From contig CAUYUJ010008524.1 of NCBI GenBank assembly GCA_963575745.1, positions 107,670 through 171,669 on the forward strand: a stretch of 64,000 nucleotides of DNA, given 5' to 3'. How positions within the stretch are numbered: the stretch's first letter is position 1; every line of letters begins with the position of its first letter. Positions 21,264 through 33,264 of this stretch are shown here, in pieces. The position numbers and the translations under genes are program-made. The notes beneath the pieces are model-generated. The model saw only the letters and a program-made list of their open reading frames with translations. It made no database searches and was not told where the DNA came from. This DNA comes from Prorocentrum cordatum. Lineage: Eukaryota > Sar > Dinophyceae > Prorocentrales > Prorocentraceae.

Positions 21264-22990
21264 CTACCAACTGCGCTCCGCATTGCACGCCGCCTTCGCC
21301 AGCTTCCACTTTCTCGAGGCCACCGTCGCGAACCTTCTGACCGCCCGACGGCGTCAACGTCGCCTGGTGCTCATCGCTGATAGCTGCCGACAGCTCCCAC
21401 CCGGCTGCCGTTGCATCCTCTTGGGCTGTCTTGGGGCGTTGGAAGCTGGAGGAAGCGAGGGAACCCAAATCGTCCAAGCATCAGGAAGCGATGTGTTTGT
21501 GGCCCCGTGGGGCCCTCTCGGATGTTCCACTGGGGCTGCCTGGGGGCGTCTTCGGGGCCTCTTGGCCCGTCGTGAAATAATAGTTCGCCATCGCTGACTC
21601 TATGGAACCGTCTCGTGGCCCTGGCGGGACTGGGGCGACAAATTATGTTTAGCCGGTTTGGGAACGCAGACCGACGCAGGCTAGAAACCAAGGGAGGCCA
21701 GACCCAGGGCTCCCCGATATAAGAGGACTATGTGCGAGCGCATTCGCTGGAACGAAAAAACCATATGTGATTTGCCAATCTGACGCACGAGGCCATGCGG
21801 GCCACGCGCGAGCATGCCGAAATCATCCAAAAACCACCGCGCACCCGGCAACTCTCTAGACTATATCATGCAAGAAACACGCGCGTGTCCCAGCACGCAA
21901 GTCGACATCTGTGCACGATCAAATGTTGCCTAAGCAACCCAAGATACGTGGGAAGGTACTCCAAAACATATGGGAACTAATACTTTCTTCAAACACATAT
22001 GTCAGAGCCTCTGCGCCCATCACCATCGTCATCGCCAGTGTTACCGCCGTCGCCACCATGATCGGCATCATGATCGTAATCGTCGCAGTCGTCGCCCAAC
22101 CATCATTGCCACAACAATCACCATCACCGTAGTCGTCGCCGACATCGTCGTCAGCATCATCACTCGCCCGCCCAAGCCATGGATCTGCATGAGAAGGATC
22201 CTCGCTCCATTGCGCAAATTAGATTTTGCCAAGGTGTTGCGGGAGGAGGGCCAACGGCTTTTCCGAGAGGGTGCACAGGAACGGATACTGGCGAGCCCGA
22301 TACTGCCAAGCGCAAGCGTTCCTTGCGGCCTTCAGGCGGTCCCAGCTGGGTCGTGGTGAGCAATAACACCCCCCCGTGGGCCCAAGATGGCTCCAAGGCA
22401 ACCCGCTATCATCTGAAGATGGTAGCTAGACTACCCCAAACCAGCCTGCGACGACAAACAAGTCGGCCCCCACACAACCGGAACAAAAACACCTGGAGGT
22501 CCACAAGAAGCTCCCTATTGGCGTATATACGGACATGCGACGTCCTGATGTGTTCAATATTGGGTTTCCTGAAGTCCCCACCCTTTCCTCAGGGCCAGCT
22601 GTTCGTCCAGAAGCGTTGCTTGACTGTCCAGGGGCCAGGCGAAGGCATCCAAAAAACGAACATGGATGAAAACCTTCCGTCGTGATTTTGAGCGCGACGC
22701 GAGTATGTCTGGGTAAGCAACGCGGCGCCCAAGCAAATCTACAGCCACGCAGCCCTACTGCATTCCTGAACTGTTTCCTCACGCGACGTGGCGGGTGCGC
22801 GCAGCAACGAAACTGGTTATGCACACATGTCTGAGCATACCCATGCGTGTCTGTCACCATTTTCCTATCTCTGGCGAAAAAGGCCCGACATGTATTTCCA
22901 AGTGCTCATACATTCGCACATGGCTGCACGTGTTCGTATAGACGTCCACCTAAGTCTGTATCACTTTATATGTCACAATAGTCATGCCTG
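21264..22990. other. No supported gene; CATC/GTC-rich microsatellite at 22020-22170
   Basis: 21,400-21,570 resembles the CCAAGAGG repeat family on the opposite strand. 22,020-22,170 is an imperfect array of ATC/GTC triplets. No protein motif recognised. Confidence 0.5.
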
Positions 22991-22997
22991 CCTATAC

Positions 22998-23096
22998 GCG
23001 TGGAAACTGCTGGCTCTTCAAGAGCCAGCATTTTCCACGCAGATGAAACTTTTCTGGCGTATCCAGGTTTTCAAGACTTGAAAACCTGGATACGCC
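22998..23096. repeat. Twin near-perfect palindromes with 1-nt loops
   Basis: Palindrome 1: arms 22998-23018 and 23020-23040, 21 bp, one mismatch, single-base centre. Palindrome 2: arms 23056-23075 and 23077-23096, 20 bp, no mismatch, single-base centre. They are 15 bp apart and unrelated in sequence. Such arms could form cruciforms or RNA hairpins. Confidence 0.95.
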
Positions 23097-23099
23097 GGC

Positions 23100-26000
23100 G
23101 TTGGGGACATTACTTCCGCCAGTTTCCTTCTATCCAGACCTCCGACGTGGTTTTTGTTTTCAGCTCCAGGCCGTGTTTCGGTCTGTTTCGCGCCCCTGAG
23201 ACGTGTTTTCCGCTCCAGGCCGTCTTTCGGTGGTCACAGGGCTCGAAACGAGCCTCTGGAGGCCCAGACTGAGAAAGAACTTGAAGGCGCTCTGGCCAAA
23301 CGTTCGAGACAAAACCATCCGTGACGACGAGGGCCCTCCAGGAAACCCCCCAAACAGCAATCGAGTTTGACTAGAGAGGACATGCGAGGGACGCATGACT
23401 CTTCCGAGGGAAACATGGCCATGCAAGCTGGCAGACGTGAGATGCCATACAGAGGACAGACACACGGGCGCCCTTCATTAGGCAGGGTCGCCCTAGGAAT
23501 CAAGCTCGACTGTAAAGACAGAGGAGTGGAGGGGGAGGGGGAGCCCCCCCCCGGTAGCTGCCGTCGCAAGAACACCGTCCGGCCTCCGCCCTCCGCCTTC
23601 CGCCGCACTACAGTCATCGTGCTACCCTAAGCAACGCAGCAAAAGGAACGAAGGACGTCTTCTGGCCACGGCGAGCCTCGGCTTCGAAATGGCTCCCCGA
23701 CCCGGATCAACTCTGAAGACCGGCCGAAAAACAGAGCCCCTCCCGAGTCCAAAGCGGTCCGCGTCTCAGTGTCTTGACTGCAAGCCGAGGCGCTGGCTGG
23801 GGGGCCAGGGGCCCCCAGGCGTACGCCCCCCGCATCCGCAAGCACTTAGGGGCCCACAAGCGTGCGTCCTCCGACCTCCACCTGGGGCCCGCAAGGGGCC
23901 AAGAAGATTTGGGAGCCCAAGAAGGTGCAGTTACAGGCCATGTGTGGTGGCATCGGAACCCGCAGAGACCTCACCGCACGGTCCGTCACCGCACGGTTAT
24001 GGGACCCTGGAGGCCCCGGTCGCCCAAGGCATCCTCGGAGATCGGCCCGAGTTCCCAAACCGTGCGGTCGACCCGGATCCCGACTGCGTCACCACACGGT
24101 GTGGTCACTGCACAGTCTGTGAAAATTCTAGAAAAATAAACGAAGAAGAGGAAGAAGAAGAGGTGGAGGACGAAGACGCTGGAGGTCTGGGTCGAGGGCA
24201 TCGAGACCAACTCCCGGACCAGCCCAAGGCTGCGTTCCGGCCGGAGCTTCGTGGCGGATTCGGCCGTGGCCACGGGGGCGCTGGCCAAGGAGGCCCGCAG
24301 ATCTGGTGCCTGTTCCATGGGAGCCTACGTGGCCCCTCCGGCCCCGATCGATCACCGCCAACAAAGGGGTGAAAAAAAACAATTCAGAAATAAAAAACAA
24401 ACATCAGATATTCAGAAATGGAAAAATACAAACATCAGAAATTCAGAAATTAAAAAATACAAGCATCAGAAATTCAGAAATTAAACCATATAATTTAGAA
24501 ATACCGAGGCACAGCGACACAGGCTTCAAACATAACAACAACGAACGCACACGCGACAAAGAGAACCATGCGTGCACGATCCCGCTGAGCAAAAACCAAC
24601 TGCAACATGCGTCGGCCGCGGTGCAGCCAGGGCGACTCCACCAAAACAGGCGCCAAATCAAAAAGACATCGGCCTTGTCGCTGGCCAGACCTACGGTGGG
24701 CGAGACGAACTTGCACATGGTGCGAGTGGCCACTGAAGATCATGCATTTGGTATTCAACTGCGCCCCGCGCGCAAAAAAAAACTCTTCCCGCTTTAAGAA
24801 TCCAACTGATTGGCGGGGCGCGGTCGAACCCGCCCCCTCGCGCGGCGGGTGAAAGAGCGGTCGTGCTTCAAGAGATCCGAGCGCCCTCGCCTGCGGAGGC
24901 CAAAGCGCCGCGGGGTCGACTAGCCCGAGAAGCGGGCGCGCGTTTCGGGCCAACCCGGCGCCCGTGACCAGCGCCAAGCGCGAACCAAAATGGCAACGCG
25001 TGGGAGGAGGAGGAGGAAAAAGAGGAGGGGACGAGGAAGGACAGGCGGGAGGCAGAGGAGGAGGCGGAGACGGAAGAGGATGAGCAGAAGAGGGCACAAG
25101 ACGAAGAGACGGGATGAGGAGAGGAGAGGGATATAAAGGATGACGCGGGGAAACTGGACAAAATAACACAGCGGTGGAAGCGAAAGGATGGGGCGACAGG
25201 AGTGAGCCAGGGACGCGCAAGTCAAAAACAGTTGGCAACTCAGAGTAGGGGCGGGGGGAGCACGAGCGACTACGACGGCGGCCCTGCACCCGGAGCGACG
25301 GCGCAGAACTTGCGATCCACAGCCGCGGCGCTTTCGGGAGGGAGCCCGTTCAGTTATCAAACATTGGTGAAAGAGGTTGCCGCGGGGCCAAAGGAGGGGC
25401 GCCGAAACGTTCGGACGTGGCGGGCGTTAGGATGGGACGCGTGAAGACGCGAAGGGCCGAACGATATACATATGCAAAAACAAGGAGCTGGCGCAAAACA
25501 CTTACCCATGGACGAGAGATGGCCAAGGGTTTCGCATGCATGCAGTGGACCTGTGGGAGACCTGCTGGCGGTGCCGACGTGCTATCAGATCTAAACCACC
25601 AAGCGGAATTAATCAGAGATGTCGTGACCCCCCATCGGCCCATCGGAGTGGCAACTCAGCCCTCACGCATGCTTTCCTTCGCACGAATTGTCCCACTTCC
25701 TGCCGGCCCTCCCCTGGCATGCCCTCCTGTCCACCATGCCACCCCCATCAGTATCCCGCTGCGTTTGCGAGACAAGAGGGGCAACAAATCGATGCGAGCG
25801 CGGCCATGTACGCAACTGGAGCAGTAAAGATCCGGGTGGCACCACGCACGCGCGCGCACGTGCACACACGGGCACACGCACGCAAACGCACACACACACA
25901 CACTCACGCGCGCACTGACGTGGAGCACGCGGGCCGACGCGCAAACACAGCACAACGTACTTCCACGCGCCGATATACATGCACGGCACGTGCACAATTG

Positions 26001-26280
26001 GCCTGCGAAAGGAACAACAACGAATCAGGAGGACTACAGTAATCACAGTTGCGCGACTCCGCATGCGCAGATCTTCGCAACATTTCTGACGACGCAAAAC
26101 TTTGCCACGATCTGGCTTGTACGAGTGCGGTTGGTAAACTTACTGGCGCTTGTCGGCCGAGCAACTCAACCAGCATTGACAAACACCCCCCCCCGTGCAT
26201 CGGGCTGTTTAGTCCGACCCCTGCTGACTGCTAGTTGCGGGCGCCCCAAAATAGCGCAACTCACCCCATTCGGACTCACG
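23100..26280. other. No supported gene over most of this stretch
   Basis: Features seen: purine-rich DNA (25000-25140), a CA-rich stretch (25845-25920), and the AT-rich minisatellite listed separately. Long open frames on both strands lack recognisable domains. Confidence 0.45.
24384..24505. repeat. AT-rich minisatellite (TTCAGAAATT family)
   Basis: Three to four units of about 30 bp built on aaattcagaaattaaa and acaaacatcag. A related array lies in reverse orientation at 46727-46872. It stands out from the GC-rich surroundings. Confidence 0.75.
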
Positions 26281-26289
26281 CCATCCCTT

Positions 26290-26890
26290 TCAAACCTTTT
26301 TGGGCAACTTGATCTGCGACGCGAGGTATGCCGCCCGGGCCTCCAGAGATGGACCAAGAGTCGCCCCCCTCTGCTCAATGTCGTTCCGAAGTGTTTTGAC
26401 GGCCTCCCTGCGATCAAACACAACCTCCTTTTTCGGAATCTCCACCGTCAGCTGGTAGAGAGCGTACGTGGTGGAGACCGTGTCCACGCCGAGTGCCAGC
26501 GTGGACTCGGCACTCGACGTGATCTCGTGCCCAAAGAGGCGCCCGAAACCTTTGCTGGCCAAACCTGCGATCTCGTCAACCACCTTGCCCAATTTCTCGG
26601 TGGCCTCGGCGAGCTCAGGGAAACGCTTGTTCGACAGCAGGCCTTCTACAATTTCCTGGTTCTTCGGGTCGAGAATGGTATCTTTCGCAACCTGCGGCGG
26701 TGCGTAAGCTGTTGGCTTGTCATGGCTAACCTCTCCACGGTCGCGGCGTAAGGAATCCAGGGGCTCGCGAATCGTCATGAGCGACCATCGATGCAGGGCC
26801 TCTTCGCCCTCAAATTTCTTCTCCCCCCCCTCCTCCTCCTCCTCCTCCTCCTCCTCCTCCTCCTCCTCCTCCTCCTCCTCCTTCTCCTCC
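26290..26890 (-). CDS. Coding exon, helical protein of unknown function
   Basis: A 3'-terminal exon ending in a stop at 26290. From about 26820 down, the protein reads as ordinary folded sequence: ILDPKNQEIVEGLLSNKRF, then KLGKVVDEIAGLASKGFG and FDRREAVKTLRNDIEQRG. It is rich in predicted helix with no Cys pairs. Upstream it runs into a polyglutamate tract encoded by the CTC/GAG microsatellite, where the frame has no ATG, so the true 5' boundary or splice site is unknown. No family recognised. Third-position composition and the lack of low complexity make coding likely. Confidence 0.55.
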
Positions 26891-26892
26891 TC
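26826..26892. repeat. (CTC)n microsatellite
   Basis: Nearly pure CTC triplets; on the minus strand they read as a glutamate run at the head of the 26.3-kb exon. Confidence 0.9.
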
Positions 26893-27320
26893 CTCAACCA
26901 CTTCCTCGTCCTCCACCCTCTCCCACGTCCTCGACGTCCTCCCTCCCGTCCTGCCCCTGCCGCCCCTCCCCCCCTCCCGCCCGCCCCCTCCGCCGGGAGG
27001 AGACCAGGCGTTGGAGGGGCAATTTCGTTAGCGCGGCAATCCTGTAGAAGACCAGGCGTTTGGGGACAAATTCATTCACGCCGCACTCCCCCTCCTCCCC
27101 CCCTCCTCCTCCTCCTTCTCCTCCTCCACCCCCCTCCTCACTCCTCCCTCCTTCGCTATCGTCCTTCGCAGGCCCATGTATGTTTTCTGGGGGTGCCAGC
27201 CCATCCTCGGCACAGCGTTTTGGAACCGAATTTCGTGACATATTCGTTGCCCCTTTAAGGCTTTTGCGCTGCCATGCTGCGCGGTGCGTGAGGTATAGCA
27301 CAGCACGGCATCCTTTGTTC

Positions 27321-27530
27321 CAGAAGGGGCTCCCGTGTTGATGTTGGTTGATTGGGCGGGCTCCCCGTTTAAGGCGTCCGAGAATTGAGCATGTCGGTTG
27401 ATGTTCACCCGAATGCCTCTCGGAGACCTGCGGGCGAACAGCCAAGAGAGCCCAGAAGGGGCTACCGTTGAACGCGTCAGGGATTTGGACACTGTCCTGG
27501 GACTCTTACTCTTACTCTTACTCTTACCCT
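27321..27530. repeat. Dispersed repeat R2, copy 1
   Basis: About 205 bp, roughly 90% identical to 38666-38868. Starts cagaaggggctcccgtgttg and ends in a short (cttact)n array. Confidence 0.85.
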
Positions 27531-27780
27531 TCCTCCTCCTCCGCCAGCAGGATGGTTCGAGGACGAGGTGTCGATGTGGCTCGACGCGATCAGCTGAGAC
27601 CTGTTCACACCGGGGGCGAAGCCTTGGCCAGCAGCAGGAGCCCTATCCGATTCGTGCGCGGTGAGACGTTGCAACCCACTCGTGCTCCTCCTCGGCCTGA
27701 TCCTCGTGAGTCCGGCGACTCGGCTAGTGAGGTGCCCCGCCTCCCCCCCTCCTCGACGCGTCTCCCGACGGGTGCATGAT

Positions 27781-27934
27781 GCGCGTAGATAGGGCCGTGA
27801 ACAGCCCAAAATCGAGCGTCACATTTTTTTGTTTTTTCCTCGAGCGGGCATTGTACAAAAGGAGGAGGGAACAGTTTTGAGAATTTCTGCACAAGTGCAG
27901 TTTTTCTCAAAAGTGTCCCCTCCTCCTTCGTACC
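27781..27934. repeat. Dispersed repeat R1, copy D (3' fragment with terminal hairpin)
   Basis: Shortest R1 copy. It shares its right end (cttcgtacc) and hairpin with the others; the hairpin arms are 27861-27892 and 27895-27926. Similarity to copy A continues about 16 bp further. The left end is truncated relative to copies A and B. Confidence 0.9.
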
Positions 27935-27950
27935 GCTACCGACCAGCCCA

Positions 27951-28773
27951 CAAATAAAATTGTTTCCCATATTTTCCCATATTTTCTGGGTTTTTGTCTT
28001 CCAGCCCACTTCCCATATTGTCCCATATTTTCCAGGGAATCGACGATTAATTGTGTCTGTGTGTTTTTTCCCCTCCTGACTCTTGCCCTTCTGCATGCAG
28101 GCCCTGATGGCAGGCAGCGCCTGCTCCGTGCTTGCATAGCCTATCCTAGGCGGGAATGGCGCGGGGGCCCTGCGCCAGCGACAGGCACGTGCATACTTTT
28201 CCTATACGCTACCAGCTTTCAGACGCATGACATTGCCTCGAGGTCGAGTTGTTGTTGTTGTTCCTCCTCCTCTTCCTTCCCCATCTCCTTCTCCTCGCCC
28301 ATGTCTTCCCCCCCCTTCCCCACTGATCATGTTGCCCCCGCTGCTCTTCCCCTGTCCTCCTCTTCCTCGTCTTCATCTTGGCCGCTTGGAGCGTCGGCGG
28401 CACCGGCCGCGAGGCCTTTGTGATCAGGGGTGCACGACCCTGCGCTCGGCGCCGGCGACATCGCTGCACCATCACGGCGCGCATCGAAAACGGGATGTGC
28501 CCTCTGGTGCGAAAATAATTCTCCTGGCCCATCCAATGCAGATCAAATCAATGGCAACGCAGCGCAAATCAAGCCAACGCAGCGCAATGCGAAGCAATGC
28601 GACGCAATGGATTACAATGCCGTCGCAGTGCGGCGCAGTGCAACACGAAGCATGCACCTTGGAATTGGACGCGGGGCGATGGATAATGCATTGAGACGGG
28701 GGGGGCGGATAGACAAGGGGGGGAGAAGAGAGCTCGAGCGATAGCGATGTCGACGACGAGGGGGTTGCAAGCA
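27951..28773. other. No supported gene; GCAA(C/T) pentamer-like stretch at 28545-28640
   Basis: A short AT-rich area (27950-28045) repeats cccatatttt four times. 28,545-28,640 has imperfect pentamers of the kind seen at 48.65-48.88 kb. Confidence 0.45.
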
Positions 28774-31700
28774 TCAACCCCACGGACCGCCATTGCGTCG
28801 CAACATGTTTGGCCTATCCGAGCAGACCGTCCAGCCCGGAGGAGCGATCTCTTCGATCGTCGACATCAGGTTCTTGGCGTCGTCCCCCCACAAGCCCAGC
28901 CAATCGATGATCAGGTTGGAAAGCCGTTTCTCCGCCGCCTGGAGACAGGCGACGTTCAGAAGGCCATCGAGGACGGCCGCGTGGAAGAGGCCAGACTCCT
29001 CCTCAGGGCCGCGCGCGACCCCCTGGCACCTCGGATCGGCCAAGAAATCGGAGCACGTCTGCTGGGCGCCGCGGCCGCGGAGGAGGACCTCCACAGCGGT
29101 GTGAGACATCTCTGGGACGCGGCCATCTGGTCGGGCGTGGCTCTCCATGGCGATGATGTCGTTCACCGAGTCGGCGACGATCTTGCAGAACGCGACCTGG
29201 TCCGCCAGCTTGACGTCGCCAGCCTGTCGAGCAGCAGCTCCGAGAGCCACCAAGTCCCCGAACTCGACCTGGCCACGAGGCAGGTTGCCCTCCGAAACCT
29301 CCTTCGGCAAAGCGCTCTTCAGCTGTTCCACCAGAGGTTCGAGGCCGCTACCCTGCGCCAGCGCGGCCCTCACGCCAGCCGAGATCTCGCTCGAGAACCA
29401 TTTTCCCAGAACGTGTTTGGTGAAATCCGCCTCGAGCATGCTGGCGTCCTGGTCCATGCTTTCCTCGATGAGGCGGGCCCAGCGCGGCCCCATTCCTGGA
29501 GACGCCATCCTCCCCTGGAGGAAGCTCGCGTCCTCCACTGACAGGGCCGACAGCGGCGACGACCCAAGGTCAAGGCCGCCAATGCGACGAACATCTGACA
29601 ACCACCGCATGGCATGGGCGACGCCAGCGTGCTCCGAGAAGTCCAGCGCGTCCAAAGACTGTTCGGTCAGCATGACGAAGCTGCGGACCGATCGCTGCTG
29701 CCCGAAGCCCACTTTGCAACGCTCCAGAAGATCCAGGAGGCTGTCGATGTTAGTCGCGTCCGAGACGGCATCCCGAGCGTGGGACAACACGACGTTGTAG
29801 GCGGCAGAGAGGGCCTTCATGCGGGCAAGCTGGACCCCCTCAACGAATGTCTTCGACATGTCCTGCAGCTCGGCGACCCGGGATAAATCCGAAGCCGTGA
29901 GGCCTGAGATCGCTTCCACGGCGCCCTGGACCCACGCCTTGCACTCAACGATCTCTGCGCACTCTGGGCAGGGATCTGAAACGGCAGCTTGGACAGATGC
30001 GATCGTTCTGTCGCTGGCCTCCCAGGAGCCCAGCTTTGCCTTGGCAGCACTAGGAAGGTTGCGGCCTGGACGTGACAACGTCAAGGTGTTGGCAACGGCA
30101 TTGCCTTCATTCTCGCAAGAGTCGAGGGCCCCCTTCGCCGTCGAAGTCCCCGCGGCGACCCCGAGCTCACTGAGCCCCTCGGTCGCGAGAAGGGCCACCC
30201 TGCACAACGACCGAATCTCATCGCCGACGCCGCCCGAAAACTCCAGGGCGTTCATCCTCTCGGGGGTCAGACCCCTGCACCAGTTGGAAAACTCTGAAGC
30301 GAAGTTGGCTGCGTCGTCCTGCATGGCCGCCAGCCTGTCCGCAACGACCTCGGCATTGAACTTGGCCTGCTGCGCCACGGTCATGCCAAACTTCGCCAAC
30401 TTCTCCTTCGCAAGCAGATCCCAGAAGCACGCGTCCGCCGATGCCTTCGCCAAGGAATGTTTCAAACTGGCCTGCTGCATGAACTCAGGCACGAGGTTGG
30501 CTTCGAACGCGGGCGCCATGTTCAAGAAGTTCTCGGTGTCGCGCAGGGCGTTGATCATGGCGTCGCTTTCGAAACTGTGCGCCCTGGTGGCCTTCAAGAT
30601 CCTGAGCAAAGCCTCGACCCCCTTCCCGTAGACCTTCATCTCGTCGAACTCATCCTGGGTGGCGCAATCGGGCTGCCTCTCGACAAAATCTTTGGAAAGC
30701 CTGGTCAGCCACTGCACCGTGGCCTTGGCGCCTGTCCCGAAGAACGTGGCGTCCGACTCCACCGCATTCGAGAAGTCCGATATGATGCGCTTGGCCTCGG
30801 CGATGAGGTTCCTCTTCTTCCTGCCACGTCCTACGCTAGCCTCTGGGGCGGCCGTGTCAGACTTGATCCCGGCCATGGCTCTGGTGGTCGGGGCAGCCTT
30901 GTTGCTCGTGGCAGCCCTGGCGGCGCCAGCAACCGAGCGCTTGGCTCCTCGAGCGGCGGGCACTGTCGCGGGCTCCTCGCATTTTACCCTGGGGAAGCTG
31001 GAATCCGCCTCCTCCATCTTGAAAGGGCTGAGTCCGCCGACGCCCTCCGCGGCCTCCTCGGCCGTCGGCCGCTGGGTAGATGGCGCAGCTGGCGAAGCTG
31101 ATTTCGCGGCTGCTGGCCTTGAAGTCTGCGGGGCCGAAGGCCATGGTGAAGCCGACGACGATGCCCGAGTCGCCGAAGCAGCGGGCGCCTCCTGCGCCAC
31201 GAAACTCCCGACGGCGGGGTTCAGCTTGAAGCCGCTGAAGATGCTTGAGGCGATGTGTTCGAAGTGGTTCTCCCGCAGCTGAACGCTGCCATCATCGGCC
31301 TCCTCGCGAATGTCTACGATGCCCTCGCGAGAAGATTTCACCTTCTTGATGGGGGGCCCCGGCACGAGCACCCCCCAGACACCGTCCAACTTTGTGACCT
31401 TGTGGCCTTTCCCGTTGGTGCGAGGATCTCCCTGGCCCCCGCACCAGTCATTGATGTAATAATTAAGTTCGACGTGGAGGTCCTCATCCTCGACAGACTG
31501 CCTGCGCCGGTCCGTGGTCACCACTTTCTTGGCGCAGCTGCTCGAAGAACTCGCCGCAGTGATCCTAGAATAGGCAGGGGCATTAAAAAACAAAAATACA
31601 ACGATTGCTACGCAATCGCGGGGCACGGGCCATCCTCCGCGCATGGAGCGGGGGAGGGCGTGACGGGCCAAAACGGCGGGGATTGAAAAGCTGAACCAGG

Positions 31701-32159
31701 GCTCCTGATGCTCCGGCTGCCGTTCTGCACAACCTTCTCGACCAGCTGTTTCCGACTGTTCAAGAAATCCTCGTGCAATTCCATGTCAGCGCCCGCCTGG
31801 GTGCTCATCTTGGTTAACGTGTTCGTCGCCTGGTCATGCCTGTAGTACGTAAACCACGTGCGGCCGCAATACCAACAGTAGAATCCACAATTCTGGCCGC
31901 CAGACGGAGGATAGAACCAACATAAAAAGCCACTGTCGAGAGGGTCATCTGATCTGTCTGATGCTGAACAAAGCTTGCAAACACGACCGTCCGGTTGCAC
32001 GCCGACGCGCGGGTCGTCGCCCGAAGTGGCCGAACTCGCCGCGGCTGGCCGACTCTGTCCCCGCACCCGTTTTCTGTTCCCCTCCGACACAGCCAAGGCG
32101 AGACCATCTTGTTCGAACGCCCTCGCCAAGCCAGGAAGCCGTGTCGGATCATCGCTCAT
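28774..32159 (-). CDS. Two-exon gene, ~1,081-aa protein of unknown function
   Basis: Exon 1 is 32159-31705 (ATG at 32159) and exon 2 is 31564-28774. The 140-nt intron ends in a normal AG before G. The only join that keeps frame uses a GA donor (AG|GAGCCC), a site type known in dinoflagellates. Exon 1 has a Cys-rich module (CKLCSASD, then NCGFYCWYCGRTWF), likely metal-binding, and a helical segment ending KQLVEKVVQNGS. Exon 2 opens with a Ser-rich stretch, then a P/S/A-rich disordered segment with basic patches (GRGRKKRNLIAEAKRII). About 600 residues of mainly helical sequence without stops follow. I recognise no catalytic family. The long intact frame suggests a live gene or a recent multicopy one. 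Confidence 0.7.
31565..31704 (-). other. Intron with GA donor
   Basis: 140 nt. The donor side reads ATCAG|GAGCCC and the acceptor side CTATTCTAG|GATC. AGGA appears at both ends, a short direct repeat often seen at dinoflagellate introns. Inferred from frame and splice context only. Confidence 0.55.
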
Positions 32160-33264
32160 CGGAACGCAAGGGCCGACGCGGCCTCACCTGACGGGCGCCA
32201 GAGCGCTGTGAGTCATATGCTGCGGAACACGGGGGCGGGGAGGCACCCCAAATACCTCGCGCTAAAATTGCCGACTGATGTAAATGTCTCCAGATGCGCG
32301 GCGCACCTGCGAAGGAATGATGGCCCGCGCCCCAGCCCCCCCCCCAAAAAAAAAAAGATGGCGCCATGTAGCCCAGGATGGCACCCGAACTCTCAGGATA
32401 GCCTGCAAGCTCTCACAAAAAGGTCGGCGGTCAGCCATGTCAGGCCTCAGCATAGGCCCATGACGAGACCCAATGGGCCCCTGCGCCCACTCGGGGCAGA
32501 TGTAAACCTGCGCGGGCAATTGGGGCGCGGACCATCAATCCCCGCTTGGTGAGCCGTTTAACTTCCCGAGGGGCCTGAAGGAAAGGAAAGGTGGAGGCGG
32601 ACGAGGAGGTGGAGCAAGGCAGAGGTTCAGCCGTTGCGACGAGCGAAACTTGACGAGCGAAGAGGATTCGTCAGCGACCCCCTGGGGCCTGAACGACCCA
32701 CGATTAACGACAACCGCTATCCCACTTAATGGGATTGATCTTTAGGCATGCGACTGCACATCCACGACTGCGCCGCTCTGAAGGGCCTTCCGAGACACCC
32801 AGTGCGAGCGGGCAAATCGCGCCCCCCCTGCAACGCGAAGGCGGACGCGGGCCTCGGGCCCCCCCGCTGGAGACCAGTTCAGGTCAGGACGAGAGGCATC
32901 AGAAACGCGCCAAACAAAACAACCGTCTTAAGTCACATCCGAGGGGGGGGGGGGCAGGTACGGCAGCACACGAAGACGAGGAGAAGGAAGAGGGGGGGGA
33001 AGAGGAGGAGCCCACGCATGGCCCCTGTCCATTTTGCAAATCAACCACGCTGATCTCCAAGGCCTGGGCCCCTGGATTGGACTGCGCGCAGGCACAGTGC
33101 GCAAAATGCCCTCACTGCCAAAACGAGCGAAAGGTGAGAAACCTTAAGATCGGCGCCATTCAAATGGACGGCGACGGAACTTGTTTTCCAAACCGTTCGC
33201 GGCAATGCCCCGCTTGGCATGTCCCCCTCGGGCCAGCACAGAACCATCCCAAAACTGCCAGGCC

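Noticed and set aside
24495-25289. 264-codon minus-strand frame with a hydrophobic C-terminal segment
   Set aside because: Most of it is pyrimidine-derived Ser/Pro/Leu low complexity; the membrane-like end may be chance.
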